Assembly (NCBI GenBank): GCA_029934735.1
Contig: JAOZLR010000090.1
Span: forward strand, 1 to 8,950
DNA: 8,950 nucleotides
DNA from: Bacteroidales bacterium
GTDB taxonomy: Bacteria > Bacteroidota > Bacteroidia > Bacteroidales > JAADJA01
Direction of reading: 5' to 3'
The translations under genes were made by a program, and so were the position numbers. Below, piece by piece: positions 1-5,978 of this stretch. Under the pieces are notes generated by a model. It saw only the letters and a list, made by a program, of their open reading frames with translations. It was not told the DNA's origin and did not search any database. Every line of letters begins with the position of its first letter. Within the stretch, counting starts at the first letter, position 1.

Positions 1-133
1 ACTCTTTCAAGCCCTGAAACAGACCACAATCAATAAGAAAATGGTACCCATCAATGGAAAAAAAATATTTTGATCCTGTAACAGTCCCGGCTGCACCAAG
101 GAATTGGACATAATTTTCGTTTTGTACTGACAT
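1..133 (-). CDS. MBL-fold/beta-CASP RNA-processing-type hydrolase, N-terminal part only
   Basis: Only the first 44 codons are inside the window; the gene continues past base 1. The translation contains FLGAAGTVTGSKYFF and then FLIDCGLFQGLKE. This is the standard opening of bacterial metallo-beta-lactamase-fold proteins of the beta-CASP (YSH1/CPSF-like) group, in which the first strand carries a G-A-A-x-x-V-T-G-S signature and the second an L-I-D-C-G-x-F-Q-G signature. Known members are zinc-dependent nucleases or RNA-processing hydrolases, but the HxHxDH metal site lies outside the window, so activity cannot be judged here. The ATG at 133 is the natural start because homologous proteins begin a few residues before this motif. 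There is no clear Shine-Dalgarno sequence, which is usual in Bacteroidota. The start lies 6 bases after the stop of the symporter remnant, and a TAnnTTTG element lies 18 bases upstream. Confidence 0.85.
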   Translation of the reverse strand, partial: MSVQNENYVQFLGAAGTVTGSKYFFSIDGYHFLIDCGLFQGLKE

Positions 134-150
134 AGTTTTTTATTTGTGTT

Positions 151-183
151 CAAAGTTAGTTTTTTTCTTTCTTATCCCCACAA
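151..183 (-). promoter_or_regulatory. Candidate Bacteroidetes-type promoter for the MBL-fold gene
   Basis: On the minus strand TAACTTTG at 158-151 matches the -7 consensus TAnnTTTG exactly. A TTG at 183-181 could serve as the -33 element, with a 22-base spacer that is slightly longer than the usual 19-21. A transcript would start about a dozen bases before the ATG at 133. The element lies inside the last codons of the symporter remnant, so that remnant may be kept partly because it carries this promoter (inference). Confidence 0.35.
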
Positions 184-262
184 GCAGGACCAAACTAGCC
201 ACAATAAAGGCCGGGATAAATGACGACTTAGCCTGAAACTGCTCTGGAGCGAGTGTTCCCCA
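176..262. repeat. 87-base direct repeat, copy 1 (in the symporter remnant)
   Basis: This stretch equals 1763-1849 with a single mismatch (aaactagcc here, aaactcgcc there). On its low-coordinate side the similarity stops at once. On the other side (263-352 against 1850-1939) it falls to about 81%. Both edges are abrupt, as expected for a gene-conversion or recombination tract between paralogous genes. Confidence 0.85.
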
Positions 263-361
263 AACAAAGAAAAACAGGTTGACAACAAAACCGGAAATAA
301 TGCTGTAAATTGCAATCCTGTGGTATTGATAAACACCATCTCTAATAAGGGCATAAGAAGA

Positions 362-1489
362 TCATTCAGTTAAAAATTCCAGATAATTATCAAAAGTAAT
401 AGTTTTTGTTTGGATTCCGGGATAAGCATTCAAAAAGGTCTTTGGAAATTTTGCGGTTTTTTTTTGGTTCAACTTAAATTCATAAGCAAACATATTACCA
501 TCATATTCTTCAACATAATCGACTTCTTGTTGCTGCTGTGTTCTCCAAAAGAATTTCTTCCTGTAAAACAGGTTGTAATTTAAATACTTAATCCGTTCAC
601 TTACAAGAAAGTTTTCCCAAAGCATACCCTTGTCTGTCCGTAAATCAAAATTTGTGAAATTTGAAATTATTGCATTTCTGACTCCATTATCATAAAAATA
701 TATCTTTTTATTTTTTCTTATCTCATTTCTTACATTTCGGCTCAAGGAAGGCAATCGGAAAATAATGAATGTTTTTTCTAGCAATTCAATATATCTTTTA
801 ATAGTCAGTCTGTCAACCTGCAACATTTGGGACAATTCATTAATGGAGACCTCTGAACAAATTTGCAAAGCAAGTGCCTCAAGAAGTTTTTCAATAATAT
901 CAGGTTTTCGTATATCCTGAAAAGAAAAAATATCTTTAAACAGATAACTATCAACCAAGTTATTCAAGATAATATTTTCGTTACCATTTTGATTTACGAC
1001 ATCAGGATACAAACCGTAAATAAGCCTATGTTTAATCAATCGCTTTTCTTCAAAAACACCTGAATGTGCAATCAGCTCCTGAATAGAGAATGGTAATAGT
1101 AAAAACTCAAATTTTCGTCCTGTTAGTGGCTCGTTAATTTTATTTGCAAGTTCAAAAGCAGATGAACCTGTGGCAATTAGCTGTACATCTCTTATCTGGT
1201 CAATTATTAATTTTAATGTCAGTCCAATATTTTTAACCCTCTGTGCCTCATCAATCATAACAATTTTATTATCACCAATTAATTGTTTGAGTTCTATTGA
1301 TGTTTTTTCTGTCAATCCTTTCCTTACATCCGGCTCATCGCAGTTCAAATATAGAGTTTTTTTCTCAAGCTTATTTGAGAGCAAATTAAGCAAAGTTGTT
1401 TTCCCCACTTGCCTTGGACCAAAAATGATTATAGATTTATTTTGGAATAGAAGTCCTTCAATTTTATTTAGCAAATACCTTTTGATCAT
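362..1489 (-). CDS. AAA_14/DUF4143 family ATP-binding protein
   Basis: A P-loop ATPase with a C-terminal PD-(D/E)XK-like DUF4143 domain, 375 residues and complete for the family. Counting from the ATG at 1489, the Walker A motif GPRQVGKTT is near residues 24-32, Walker B IVMIDEAQ near 76-83, a sensor-like ATGSSA near 106-111, and a TGRKFEF segment near 123-129. A winged-helix-like region (NELSQMLQVDRLTIKRY) follows near 217-233. The C-terminal nuclease-like fold shows QEVDY near 321-325 and YEFKL near 336-340, giving D and E-x-K. The frame stays open up to a GTG at 1555, but that extension is encoded by an inverted repeat and a promoter-like element; MIKRYLLNKIE is the usual family opening, so 1489 is preferred. 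These genes are common, scattered accessory genes in Bacteroidota, and their cellular role is not established. The gene lies between an intact symporter and a symporter remnant, which suggests acquisition or rearrangement. Confidence 0.9.
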   Translation of the reverse strand: MIKRYLLNKIEGLLFQNKSIIIFGPRQVGKTTLLNLLSNKLEKKTLYLNCDEPDVRKGLTEKTSIELKQLIGDNKIVMIDEAQRVKNIGLTLKLIIDQIRDVQLIATGSSAFELANKINEPLTGRKFEFLLLPFSIQELIAHSGVFEEKRLIKHRLIYGLYPDVVNQNGNENIILNNLVDSYLFKDIFSFQDIRKPDIIEKLLEALALQICSEVSINELSQMLQVDRLTIKRYIELLEKTFIIFRLPSLSRNVRNEIRKNKKIYFYDNGVRNAIISNFTNFDLRTDKGMLWENFLVSERIKYLNYNLFYRKKFFWRTQQQQEVDYVEEYDGNMFAYEFKLNQKKTAKFPKTFLNAYPGIQTKTITFDNYLEFLTE

Positions 1490-1523
1490 AACATAATATT
1501 TAAAGAATATTTTTTTAACATTT

Positions 1524-1558
1524 GCAAATGTATAAATTCTGCGATTATAATCCACAAA
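1524..1558 (-). promoter_or_regulatory. Candidate promoter of the DUF4143 ATPase gene
   Basis: Read on the minus strand, TACATTTGC at 1532-1524 matches TAnnTTTG, and TTTG at 1558-1555 is a possible -33 element with a 22-base spacer. The predicted transcript would begin near 1517, about 28 bases before the ATG at 1489. One arm of the inverted repeat (1536-1558) fills the space between the two elements and covers the -33 element itself, so anything that binds or melts the repeat would affect this promoter. This promoter also argues against translation from the GTG at 1555. Confidence 0.45.
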
Positions 1559-1593
1559 AAATTATAATAATTTGTAGATTATAATCGCAGAAT
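1536..1593. repeat. Long inverted repeat upstream of the ATPase gene
   Basis: The arms at 1536-1558 and 1571-1593 are 23 bases each and complementary except at one position. They share the core attctgcgattataatc. The 12-base loop is itself partly self-complementary (aaatta/taattt), so the whole 58 bases could fold into one hairpin or cruciform. The repeat lies between the symporter stop (1712) and the ATPase start. On the minus strand it is not followed by a T-run, so an intrinsic terminator for the symporter is unlikely. A protein-binding operator or the trace of a mobile-element end are the better readings; neither is proven. Confidence 0.85.
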
Positions 1594-1711
1594 AGTTCTT
1601 TTTGTTTTTTTCTGCCTCTTTGTCTATCCAGGAACTGGTGGTGAGTTTAATGGAATACAGCACTTGAAAAAAACAACTAAAACAATTGAAATTTAAAAAC
1701 ATCAAAATATC

Positions 1712-3217
1712 TTACCCTTCACCATCCAATCCATTTTGGGTAGTTGTTTTCCAAAATCCTACCCCCACAAGCAGGACCAAACTCGCCACAATAAAGGCCG
1801 GGATAAATGACGACTTAGCCTGAAACTGCTCTGGAGCGAGTGTTCCCCAGGCAAAGAAAATCAGGTTGACCACAAAACCGGAAATGATACTATAAATTGC
1901 TGCCATTCGATATTTATAAACATCATCCTTAATAAGGGCAAAGAGAGTTATGGGTACAAAAATCACAATAGTTGCTATACCCACTACCATCAGATCAACA
2001 ATTTTGGGAAGGGCCAATGCCATTGCAAGGGCAACCAGGCCAAAAATAATGGTAGCAATTCTTATCTGTTTGTAAACGTGCTTTTTATCAGTGAGAGAAG
2101 CCTTTTTGCGCCATCCGGCAAAATCCCTTACCGCTGAAATTGACACCAGGTTGAGAAAGCTATCACCGGACGACATTAAAGCCGACATTAAACCGACAAC
2201 AACAAAACCAAGAATAAACTCTGCAATGTGCTGTTTCATAAATACATTTGTAACATCAATTGCATTCAGAAAATGTAAACCAATATCGCTATGCCTTTCA
2301 AGAAATAGATAAGTAACATCATTTGCTTCAATGGTATCACCAAGAACTATTCGTAATGTCATCCCTACAAGGGGAAAAATAATATAGAAAGGCAGCATCC
2401 CAAGTCCGGAAATAATACTTACCCGTTTTGCTGTTTTTCCATCTTTAGCGGCAAGTATTCGCTGCCAAAGATCCATACGGATTAAAACCGAAGGGGAAAG
2501 GAACAGCGGTAGCGCAATTAAAAATGCCCAACCATAAAAAGTGCCATTCAGCATATTCTCCGGCAATTCTGTAAGTCGGGTTAATCCTTCTGTGTCCTCA
2601 TATATCCCGGGAATAAAAATGGCTATAATCATAAAAATAATGATGATAAATTGTATCATATCCGTAATTATAACTCCCGACATACCGGCAATTGCAGTAT
2701 AGCCTATAACGACAAGGCATGAGATTATAGCTGCCGGAATATAATCAATGGTAAAAGCAAATTTCAGCAAGGCTGCCATTCCCACAAACTGGGCCGACAG
2801 CAAAAAGAAGAAAATAAAGATATTGGTTCCGCTAACTGCTGAGGAAAATAGGCGGGCAAATTTTGGATCATCAGGATTAGTATACCTGTTATTCAAATAT
2901 TGCGGAAAGGAATAAAGAGTTTCCCTGCGTCCGGTTTCATTCATTTTGGCAGCAAAACGCGACAATATGAAGAATCCAATCACATAGGCAACTCCAATAC
3001 CAACAGCTGCCAGACCTGATTCATAACCCATGGCCATTAATCCCATAGAAGTACCTCCACCAACAAAAGTGGCTAGGGTGGTTGCTACAAGCGGAAAAGT
3101 TTTTGTCTTCCGGTTGTTAACAAGATAGCTCTCCATGTCGGTGGTTTTAACATGCCGCAGAGATAAAACAAGAATCAAAATGAGGTAAACTACAATCCAG
3201 AAGATAATCCAGGCCAT
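1712..3217 (-). CDS. Sodium:solute symporter family (SSS) transporter
   Basis: A 501-residue inner-membrane protein with about 13 hydrophobic segments, the usual size and layout of the SSS (SLC5-like) family, which couples solute uptake to the sodium gradient. Visible family features are ESYLVNNRKTKTFPL with ATTLATFVGGGTSMG (near residues 29-60), YTAIAGMSGVIITDMIQF (near 173-190), and LMSALMSSGDSFLNLVS (near 345-361), which corresponds to the helix bearing the sodium-site serines. The substrate cannot be read from the sequence; candidates across the family include sugars, amino acids and organic acids. The ATG at 3217 starts directly at the first membrane segment. An REP-like hairpin ends 19 bases upstream, and a small ORF and a YbaK-like gene precede it on the same strand. 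No good TAnnTTTG element was seen immediately upstream, so co-transcription with the upstream genes is possible. Its last 75 codons are partly duplicated at 140-352. Confidence 0.92.
   Translation of the reverse strand: MAWIIFWIVVYLILILVLSLRHVKTTDMESYLVNNRKTKTFPLVATTLATFVGGGTSMGLMAMGYESGLAAVGIGVAYVIGFFILSRFAAKMNETGRRETLYSFPQYLNNRYTNPDDPKFARLFSSAVSGTNIFIFFFLLSAQFVGMAALLKFAFTIDYIPAAIISCLVVIGYTAIAGMSGVIITDMIQFIIIIFMIIAIFIPGIYEDTEGLTRLTELPENMLNGTFYGWAFLIALPLFLSPSVLIRMDLWQRILAAKDGKTAKRVSIISGLGMLPFYIIFPLVGMTLRIVLGDTIEANDVTYLFLERHSDIGLHFLNAIDVTNVFMKQHIAEFILGFVVVGLMSALMSSGDSFLNLVSISAVRDFAGWRKKASLTDKKHVYKQIRIATIIFGLVALAMALALPKIVDLMVVGIATIVIFVPITLFALIKDDVYKYRMAAIYSIISGFVVNLIFFAWGTLAPEQFQAKSSFIPAFIVASLVLLVGVGFWKTTTQNGLDGEG
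1763..1849. repeat. 87-base direct repeat, copy 2 (in the intact symporter)
   Basis: This matches 176-262 with one mismatch and encodes the segment from GTLAPEQFQ through VASLVLLVG of the symporter. Past the low-coordinate edge the two copies encode unrelated C-termini. Past the high-coordinate edge they continue as about 81% identical paralogous sequence to 1939. Confidence 0.85.
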
Positions 3218-3236
3218 GATGAATTTTTTTTAATTT

Positions 3237-3279
3237 AACATAGACCTCATAGGTCTTCAAGACCTGTGAGGTCTATGTT
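3237..3279. repeat. REP-like palindromic hairpin upstream of the symporter
   Basis: Arms of 21 bases at 3237-3257 and 3259-3279 are complementary with one mismatch and separated by a single base. The core reads tagacctcataggtctt and its complement. Palindromes with this 'agacct...aggtct' pattern occur in many copies in some Bacteroidota genomes (recollection, not checked). The hairpin lies outside coding sequence, after the stop of the small ORF at 3294 and 19 bases before the symporter ATG. Neither side has the T-run of a clear terminator. In a read-through mRNA it would form a very stable stem next to the symporter translation start. Confidence 0.8.
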
Positions 3280-3293
3280 TGAGTCTATCCGGT

Positions 3294-3398
3294 TTAATTT
3301 TTCTTTATGACAAAACATGAAATTTCACCTATCACCAAACCTCCGAGGCCTAATCCAGCAAATTTATTTATTTTATCAATACAATTCCAAAAATTCAT
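3294..3398 (-). CDS. Possible small membrane protein, 34 residues
   Basis: An ATG at 3398 opens a 34-codon frame ending in TAA at 3296-3294. The product starts MNFWNCIDKINKF, passes through AGLGLGGLVIGEISCFVI, and ends KKN. The centre is a short glycine-rich hydrophobic segment with one glutamate, flanked by lysines, as in a single-pass membrane peptide. The start lies inside the end of the YbaK-like gene in the +1 frame, with an overlap of 23 bases, so translational coupling is possible. The symporter starts 76 bases after its stop. I do not recognise the family. Small accessory peptides are known beside some SSS and NSS transporters, but this one does not look like those I can recall. It may be a chance frame; the composition and position are the only support. 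Confidence 0.4.
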   Translation of the reverse strand: MNFWNCIDKINKFAGLGLGGLVIGEISCFVIKKN

Positions 3399-3867
3399 AA
3401 CTATTCCCGCTCAATTCAAGAAACCGTTCAAAATCCTTAAAATTAATTATTAGTGAGGCCGTATTGATATTTGGGTGAAAGCTGATTTTATCTGAGTTGC
3501 GAAGATTTTTATCGAGAAAAATGTAAACATGCTTTTCTTTATCATTTATTAGTCCAAAGGGAGAGACTGAGCCTGGTTTTAAACCAAGGTATTTCACCAT
3601 TCTCTTTTCGGATGCAAAGGAGAGCTTTCCCTGTTTTAGCCTTTTTTCAAGATCGTGAATATTAAGGGCCTGTGTATGCTCAAGGATGACAAGATAGTGA
3701 CGATTGCCTTTATGGTTTCTGAAAAAGATATTTTTGCAGTGAGTTGCCTTCAGATCAACCCAGTATTTTTTTGCCTCTTCAATTGTCGGGGCAGGCGGGT
3801 GCTCATAATATTCAAAGCTGATATTGAGCTCTTCCAGGGTTTTGTATAGTTCAGGTTGTCCGTTCAT
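3376..3867 (-). CDS. YbaK/ProXp-type aminoacyl-tRNA deacylase
   Basis: A free-standing editing domain of 163 residues, the normal length for the PrdX/ProXp-ala branch of the YbaK/EbsC superfamily ('prolyl-tRNA synthetase-associated domain'). Relatives hydrolyse mischarged tRNA, notably Ala-tRNA(Pro), in the cytoplasm. Recognisable segments are YYEHPPAPTIEEA (near 20-32), THCKNIFFRNHKGNRHYLV (near 42-60) with the lysine expected in the active-site region, and the signature GLKPGSVSPFGLIND (near 95-109) followed by HVYIFLDKNL. The substrate is inferred from the family and is not shown here. The ATG at 3867 fits the family N-terminus. A promoter-like pair lies about 50-75 bases upstream. The gene ends overlapping a 34-codon ORF and is followed by the symporter on the same strand. 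Confidence 0.9.
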   Translation of the reverse strand: MNGQPELYKTLEELNISFEYYEHPPAPTIEEAKKYWVDLKATHCKNIFFRNHKGNRHYLVILEHTQALNIHDLEKRLKQGKLSFASEKRMVKYLGLKPGSVSPFGLINDKEKHVYIFLDKNLRNSDKISFHPNINTASLIINFKDFERFLELSGNSYEFLELY

Positions 3868-3914
3868 ATTAATGATAATTTGGTTGTAATTAGTAATTAT
3901 ATTGTAGTTGAACC

Positions 3915-3944
3915 CAAAGATGTTACATTTTTATTTATACTCAA
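3915..3944 (-). promoter_or_regulatory. Candidate promoter of the YbaK-like gene
   Basis: On the minus strand TTG at 3944-3942 is followed, after exactly 19 bases, by CATCTTTG at 3922-3915. This is one mismatch from TAnnTTTG with the preferred Bacteroidetes spacing. The leader to the ATG at 3867 would be about 40 bases. A second, exact TAnnTTTG (TAGGTTTG, 3992-3985) lies further upstream in the same gap but lacks a convincing -33 element. Confidence 0.4.
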
Positions 3945-4054
3945 TGAATTGCACTAATTGTCAAGAATAGACCTCTTATCATAACAAACCTACTCATTAT
4001 GTTTAGAGCGTCCACATTCGGATTAGATATCATCTTTAATATGAATTAATCAGG

Positions 4055-5914
4055 TTAGAGCTTAATTACTTTTGTTTGAACTTCTTTTTCGTAATTTTTC
4101 AAATTCAGCAAATAAACACCTTGTTTTAACTTTGATAAATCAATTATATTTTGATGTTTTTTTAATTCCTCCTTATGCACAATTTTTCCATTTATATCTC
4201 TTATAATCAGTAAAAACTCATTATTCAGAATTACAGTAATCTCTGTACTTGCCGGATTTGGAAATATTTGGGGTTTAACCGAATTATTATCAGTTACTGA
4301 AGTAAGATTAAATTCGACATCAACAATTTGATTTGGCTCCGTTGTAACAATGTAAGTTCCAGATATTGATTCATCCAGATACGTTACCATATATGTTATT
4401 ATTCCTTCTTCAATATAGAATATTGCTTCACCATTTTCATCTGTATCCAGTGATTGGGTTCCAATATTAACATCAGCACCCATAAGCGGAGTATTAAATT
4501 GATTATGTACATAAAAAGTAACAGCATATGTGGTTGGACAAATATTTCCCATCCCTTCATACACTTTAATTACGTTTCCTTCTGCCGGAAAAGCAAGATG
4601 ACCATCTTTAGCCAAGGCAGGACCGCCAACATCTGTAATACTTTCTGTCCATATTAGATTTAGTTCATAATCGAAGCAATAAACATCATTATAACCATTG
4701 GATAAGAAAATATTGCCCTCAGCATCAATTGCCATCCTCGGGTCATTAAAAACAGCATTTGGATCTCCAATGTATATAGATGTATCAACCGGGACAGGGT
4801 TGTATTCAGTATTTTTAAAGTAATTGATTTTTACATATCCAGGTTCATTTTTACAAACGCTACCTTTAAAATTATTTATATTGACATCTATATATTTTTG
4901 ATTGGCAACATAATTAATGTCTTTGGAGGATATTATGCCTTTACTTTCTTTTATTCTCAAAATTTGGAACTCACGAGAATACATATAAAATGAGCTATCC
5001 GGACCTACGCCATGAGTTGCATATGGAACCCATCCCATTTCAAGTTGCCATACTTGTTCTAATTCAGTACCCGTATCTAAAAAAGCAACCAGGGTATCAG
5101 AAATTGCATTATTTTGGGCACGAGGAGCATAAACTATTCCCTGGGGTCCGGCCAGAGGCCCAATCTGTTGAATAAAACCCCCACCAATACCACGGCTATC
5201 GTATAGAAAAGCACCTGTATTTACATCAAAAACAGAAATTTTAGGGCCATCACCACTTGCTGCCCAACCATAAACATGGTCATTGTATCGTGCCAGTTCG
5301 CTCCCGCCGGATGTTGGGCTGCTTCTGGAAGTTTGCCAGACAGTAGTACCGTCAGACACATTTATCCTGGTTACATTATAAAAATTACCTACTAATAAAT
5401 CTCCATTGTCAGCATAAATAACACCTTCTGAAGAACTCATATCAACGAGGGTTTCAGATTGCCAAACTATTTCTCCGTTTTCAATATCCAAAGCATATAG
5501 ATATGATGCATTAGTATTTCCAGACCTTGTTGTAAAAACCAGGGTTTCTGAAATTCCACAAACTCTATTTCTCCAGTCTGTATCTTCAAAATCAACCGGT
5601 AAATCTTTTGTCCAGAGTTCAGTTCCGTCAATTAAATTATAAGCTACAATAGAAGTCCCATGAAGAGTATTGCTTAAATTAAAAGTTCTGTCAGCAACCA
5701 GTATTTCGTTATAAGTATGTAATTGATGTGGCCACAATGAACTTACAGTACAATAATCCCACAAAATGTTGGCATCAGGCCCAGGCCCTACAACGCAGTT
5801 TGCCTGACTATTTCTACCGTTGTTCCCTCCATTACCTACTTTCCAATTCCATTCCTGTGAGTTAACATTAAATAGAAACGAAAAGAGAATAAAAAATAAA
5901 GAAATCTTTTTCAT
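4055..5914 (-). CDS. Secreted PQQ-like beta-propeller protein with type IX sorting domain
   Basis: A 619-residue exported protein. From the ATG at 5914 it begins with a signal peptide (MKKISLFFILFSFLFNVNSQ). The frame stays open back to a TTG at 5992, but that would bury the signal peptide and overlap the preceding gene, so 5914 is chosen. Residues of about 30-450 contain repeated propeller strands with the G-x-x-x-W pattern of PQQ/quinoprotein-like blades: DGTELWTKDL (near 96), NGEIVWQSE (near 146), DGTTVWQTS (near 188) and LNLIWTES (near 418). Residues of about 461-537 look like a carboxypeptidase-regulatory/Ig-like domain (NTPLMGADVNIGTQ, DTDENGEAIF). The end, about 548-619, is a type A sorting domain with IFPNPAS and the final GVYLLNL...VIKL strands, which directs proteins across the outer membrane by the type IX secretion system. 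It could be an adhesin or an outer-surface binding protein; no catalytic function is visible. It follows the MEMO-like lipoprotein gene by 64 bases. Confidence 0.88.
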   Translation of the reverse strand: MKKISLFFILFSFLFNVNSQEWNWKVGNGGNNGRNSQANCVVGPGPDANILWDYCTVSSLWPHQLHTYNEILVADRTFNLSNTLHGTSIVAYNLIDGTELWTKDLPVDFEDTDWRNRVCGISETLVFTTRSGNTNASYLYALDIENGEIVWQSETLVDMSSSEGVIYADNGDLLVGNFYNVTRINVSDGTTVWQTSRSSPTSGGSELARYNDHVYGWAASGDGPKISVFDVNTGAFLYDSRGIGGGFIQQIGPLAGPQGIVYAPRAQNNAISDTLVAFLDTGTELEQVWQLEMGWVPYATHGVGPDSSFYMYSREFQILRIKESKGIISSKDINYVANQKYIDVNINNFKGSVCKNEPGYVKINYFKNTEYNPVPVDTSIYIGDPNAVFNDPRMAIDAEGNIFLSNGYNDVYCFDYELNLIWTESITDVGGPALAKDGHLAFPAEGNVIKVYEGMGNICPTTYAVTFYVHNQFNTPLMGADVNIGTQSLDTDENGEAIFYIEEGIITYMVTYLDESISGTYIVTTEPNQIVDVEFNLTSVTDNNSVKPQIFPNPASTEITVILNNEFLLIIRDINGKIVHKEELKKHQNIIDLSKLKQGVYLLNLKNYEKEVQTKVIKL

Positions 5915-5978
5915 AGTTTTAAATTTAGAAGTAAAATTAAATATTATTATTCCCGAATTATGTTTCAAAACCTCCTCC

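Larger units (their letters stand above)
140..352 (-). pseudogene. 3' remnant of a second sodium:solute symporter gene
   Basis: The reading frame here gives ALIRDGVYQYHRIAIYS, continues through GTLAPEQFQAKSSF, and ends IRKKKTNFEHK followed by TAA at 142-140. It aligns without gaps to residues 427 onward of the intact symporter at 1712-3217, which has about 500 residues. Bases 176-352 match 1763-1939 at about 89%. Only about 70 codons remain, covering the last two membrane segments, and no usable start codon is present in this frame, so it cannot make a transporter. The final residues differ completely from the end of the intact copy, so this is the end of a paralogue and not a simple re-copy of the neighbour. 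The homology begins next to the ATPase stop codon at 362-364, and the frame is continuous across that TGA. The gene body is missing. Confidence 0.85.

Noticed and set aside
172..354. A 60-codon minus-strand frame starting MPLLEMVFINTTG.
   Set aside because: It is a different frame of the symporter remnant; the homologous frame is the one ending at 140, so this is not a separate gene.
1490..1555. A 22-residue N-terminal extension of the ATPase from a GTG start.
   Set aside because: The extension is encoded by the inverted repeat arm and a -7-like element, and the family normally starts at the MIKR-type methionine at 1489.
1536..1620. Possible intrinsic terminator formed by the 1536-1593 hairpin and the following T-rich stretch on the plus strand.
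   Set aside because: There is no plus-strand gene upstream to terminate, and on the minus strand no T-run follows the hairpin.
1562..1663. A 33-codon minus-strand frame from a GTG, containing KLTTSSWIDKEAEKNK and ending inside the inverted repeat.
   Set aside because: No recognisable family, no supporting start signal, and the end is built from the repeat arm; it could be a gene remnant but cannot be supported.
140..1849. Site-specific integration with att sites, where an element restores the 3' end of the symporter gene.
   Set aside because: No integrase is present, and the sequence on the element side of the shared tract is still symporter-like, which fits tandem paralogues better than attP/attB.
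3961..4010. A possible second partial copy of the REP-like palindrome, sharing tagacctc.
   Set aside because: Only about ten bases match and there is no inverted partner; chance is the better explanation.
5930..5970. A separate promoter for the propeller gene (TTTG, 19 bases, TAATATTT).
   Set aside because: The -7 part mismatches the TAnnTTTG consensus at two positions, so support is too weak.
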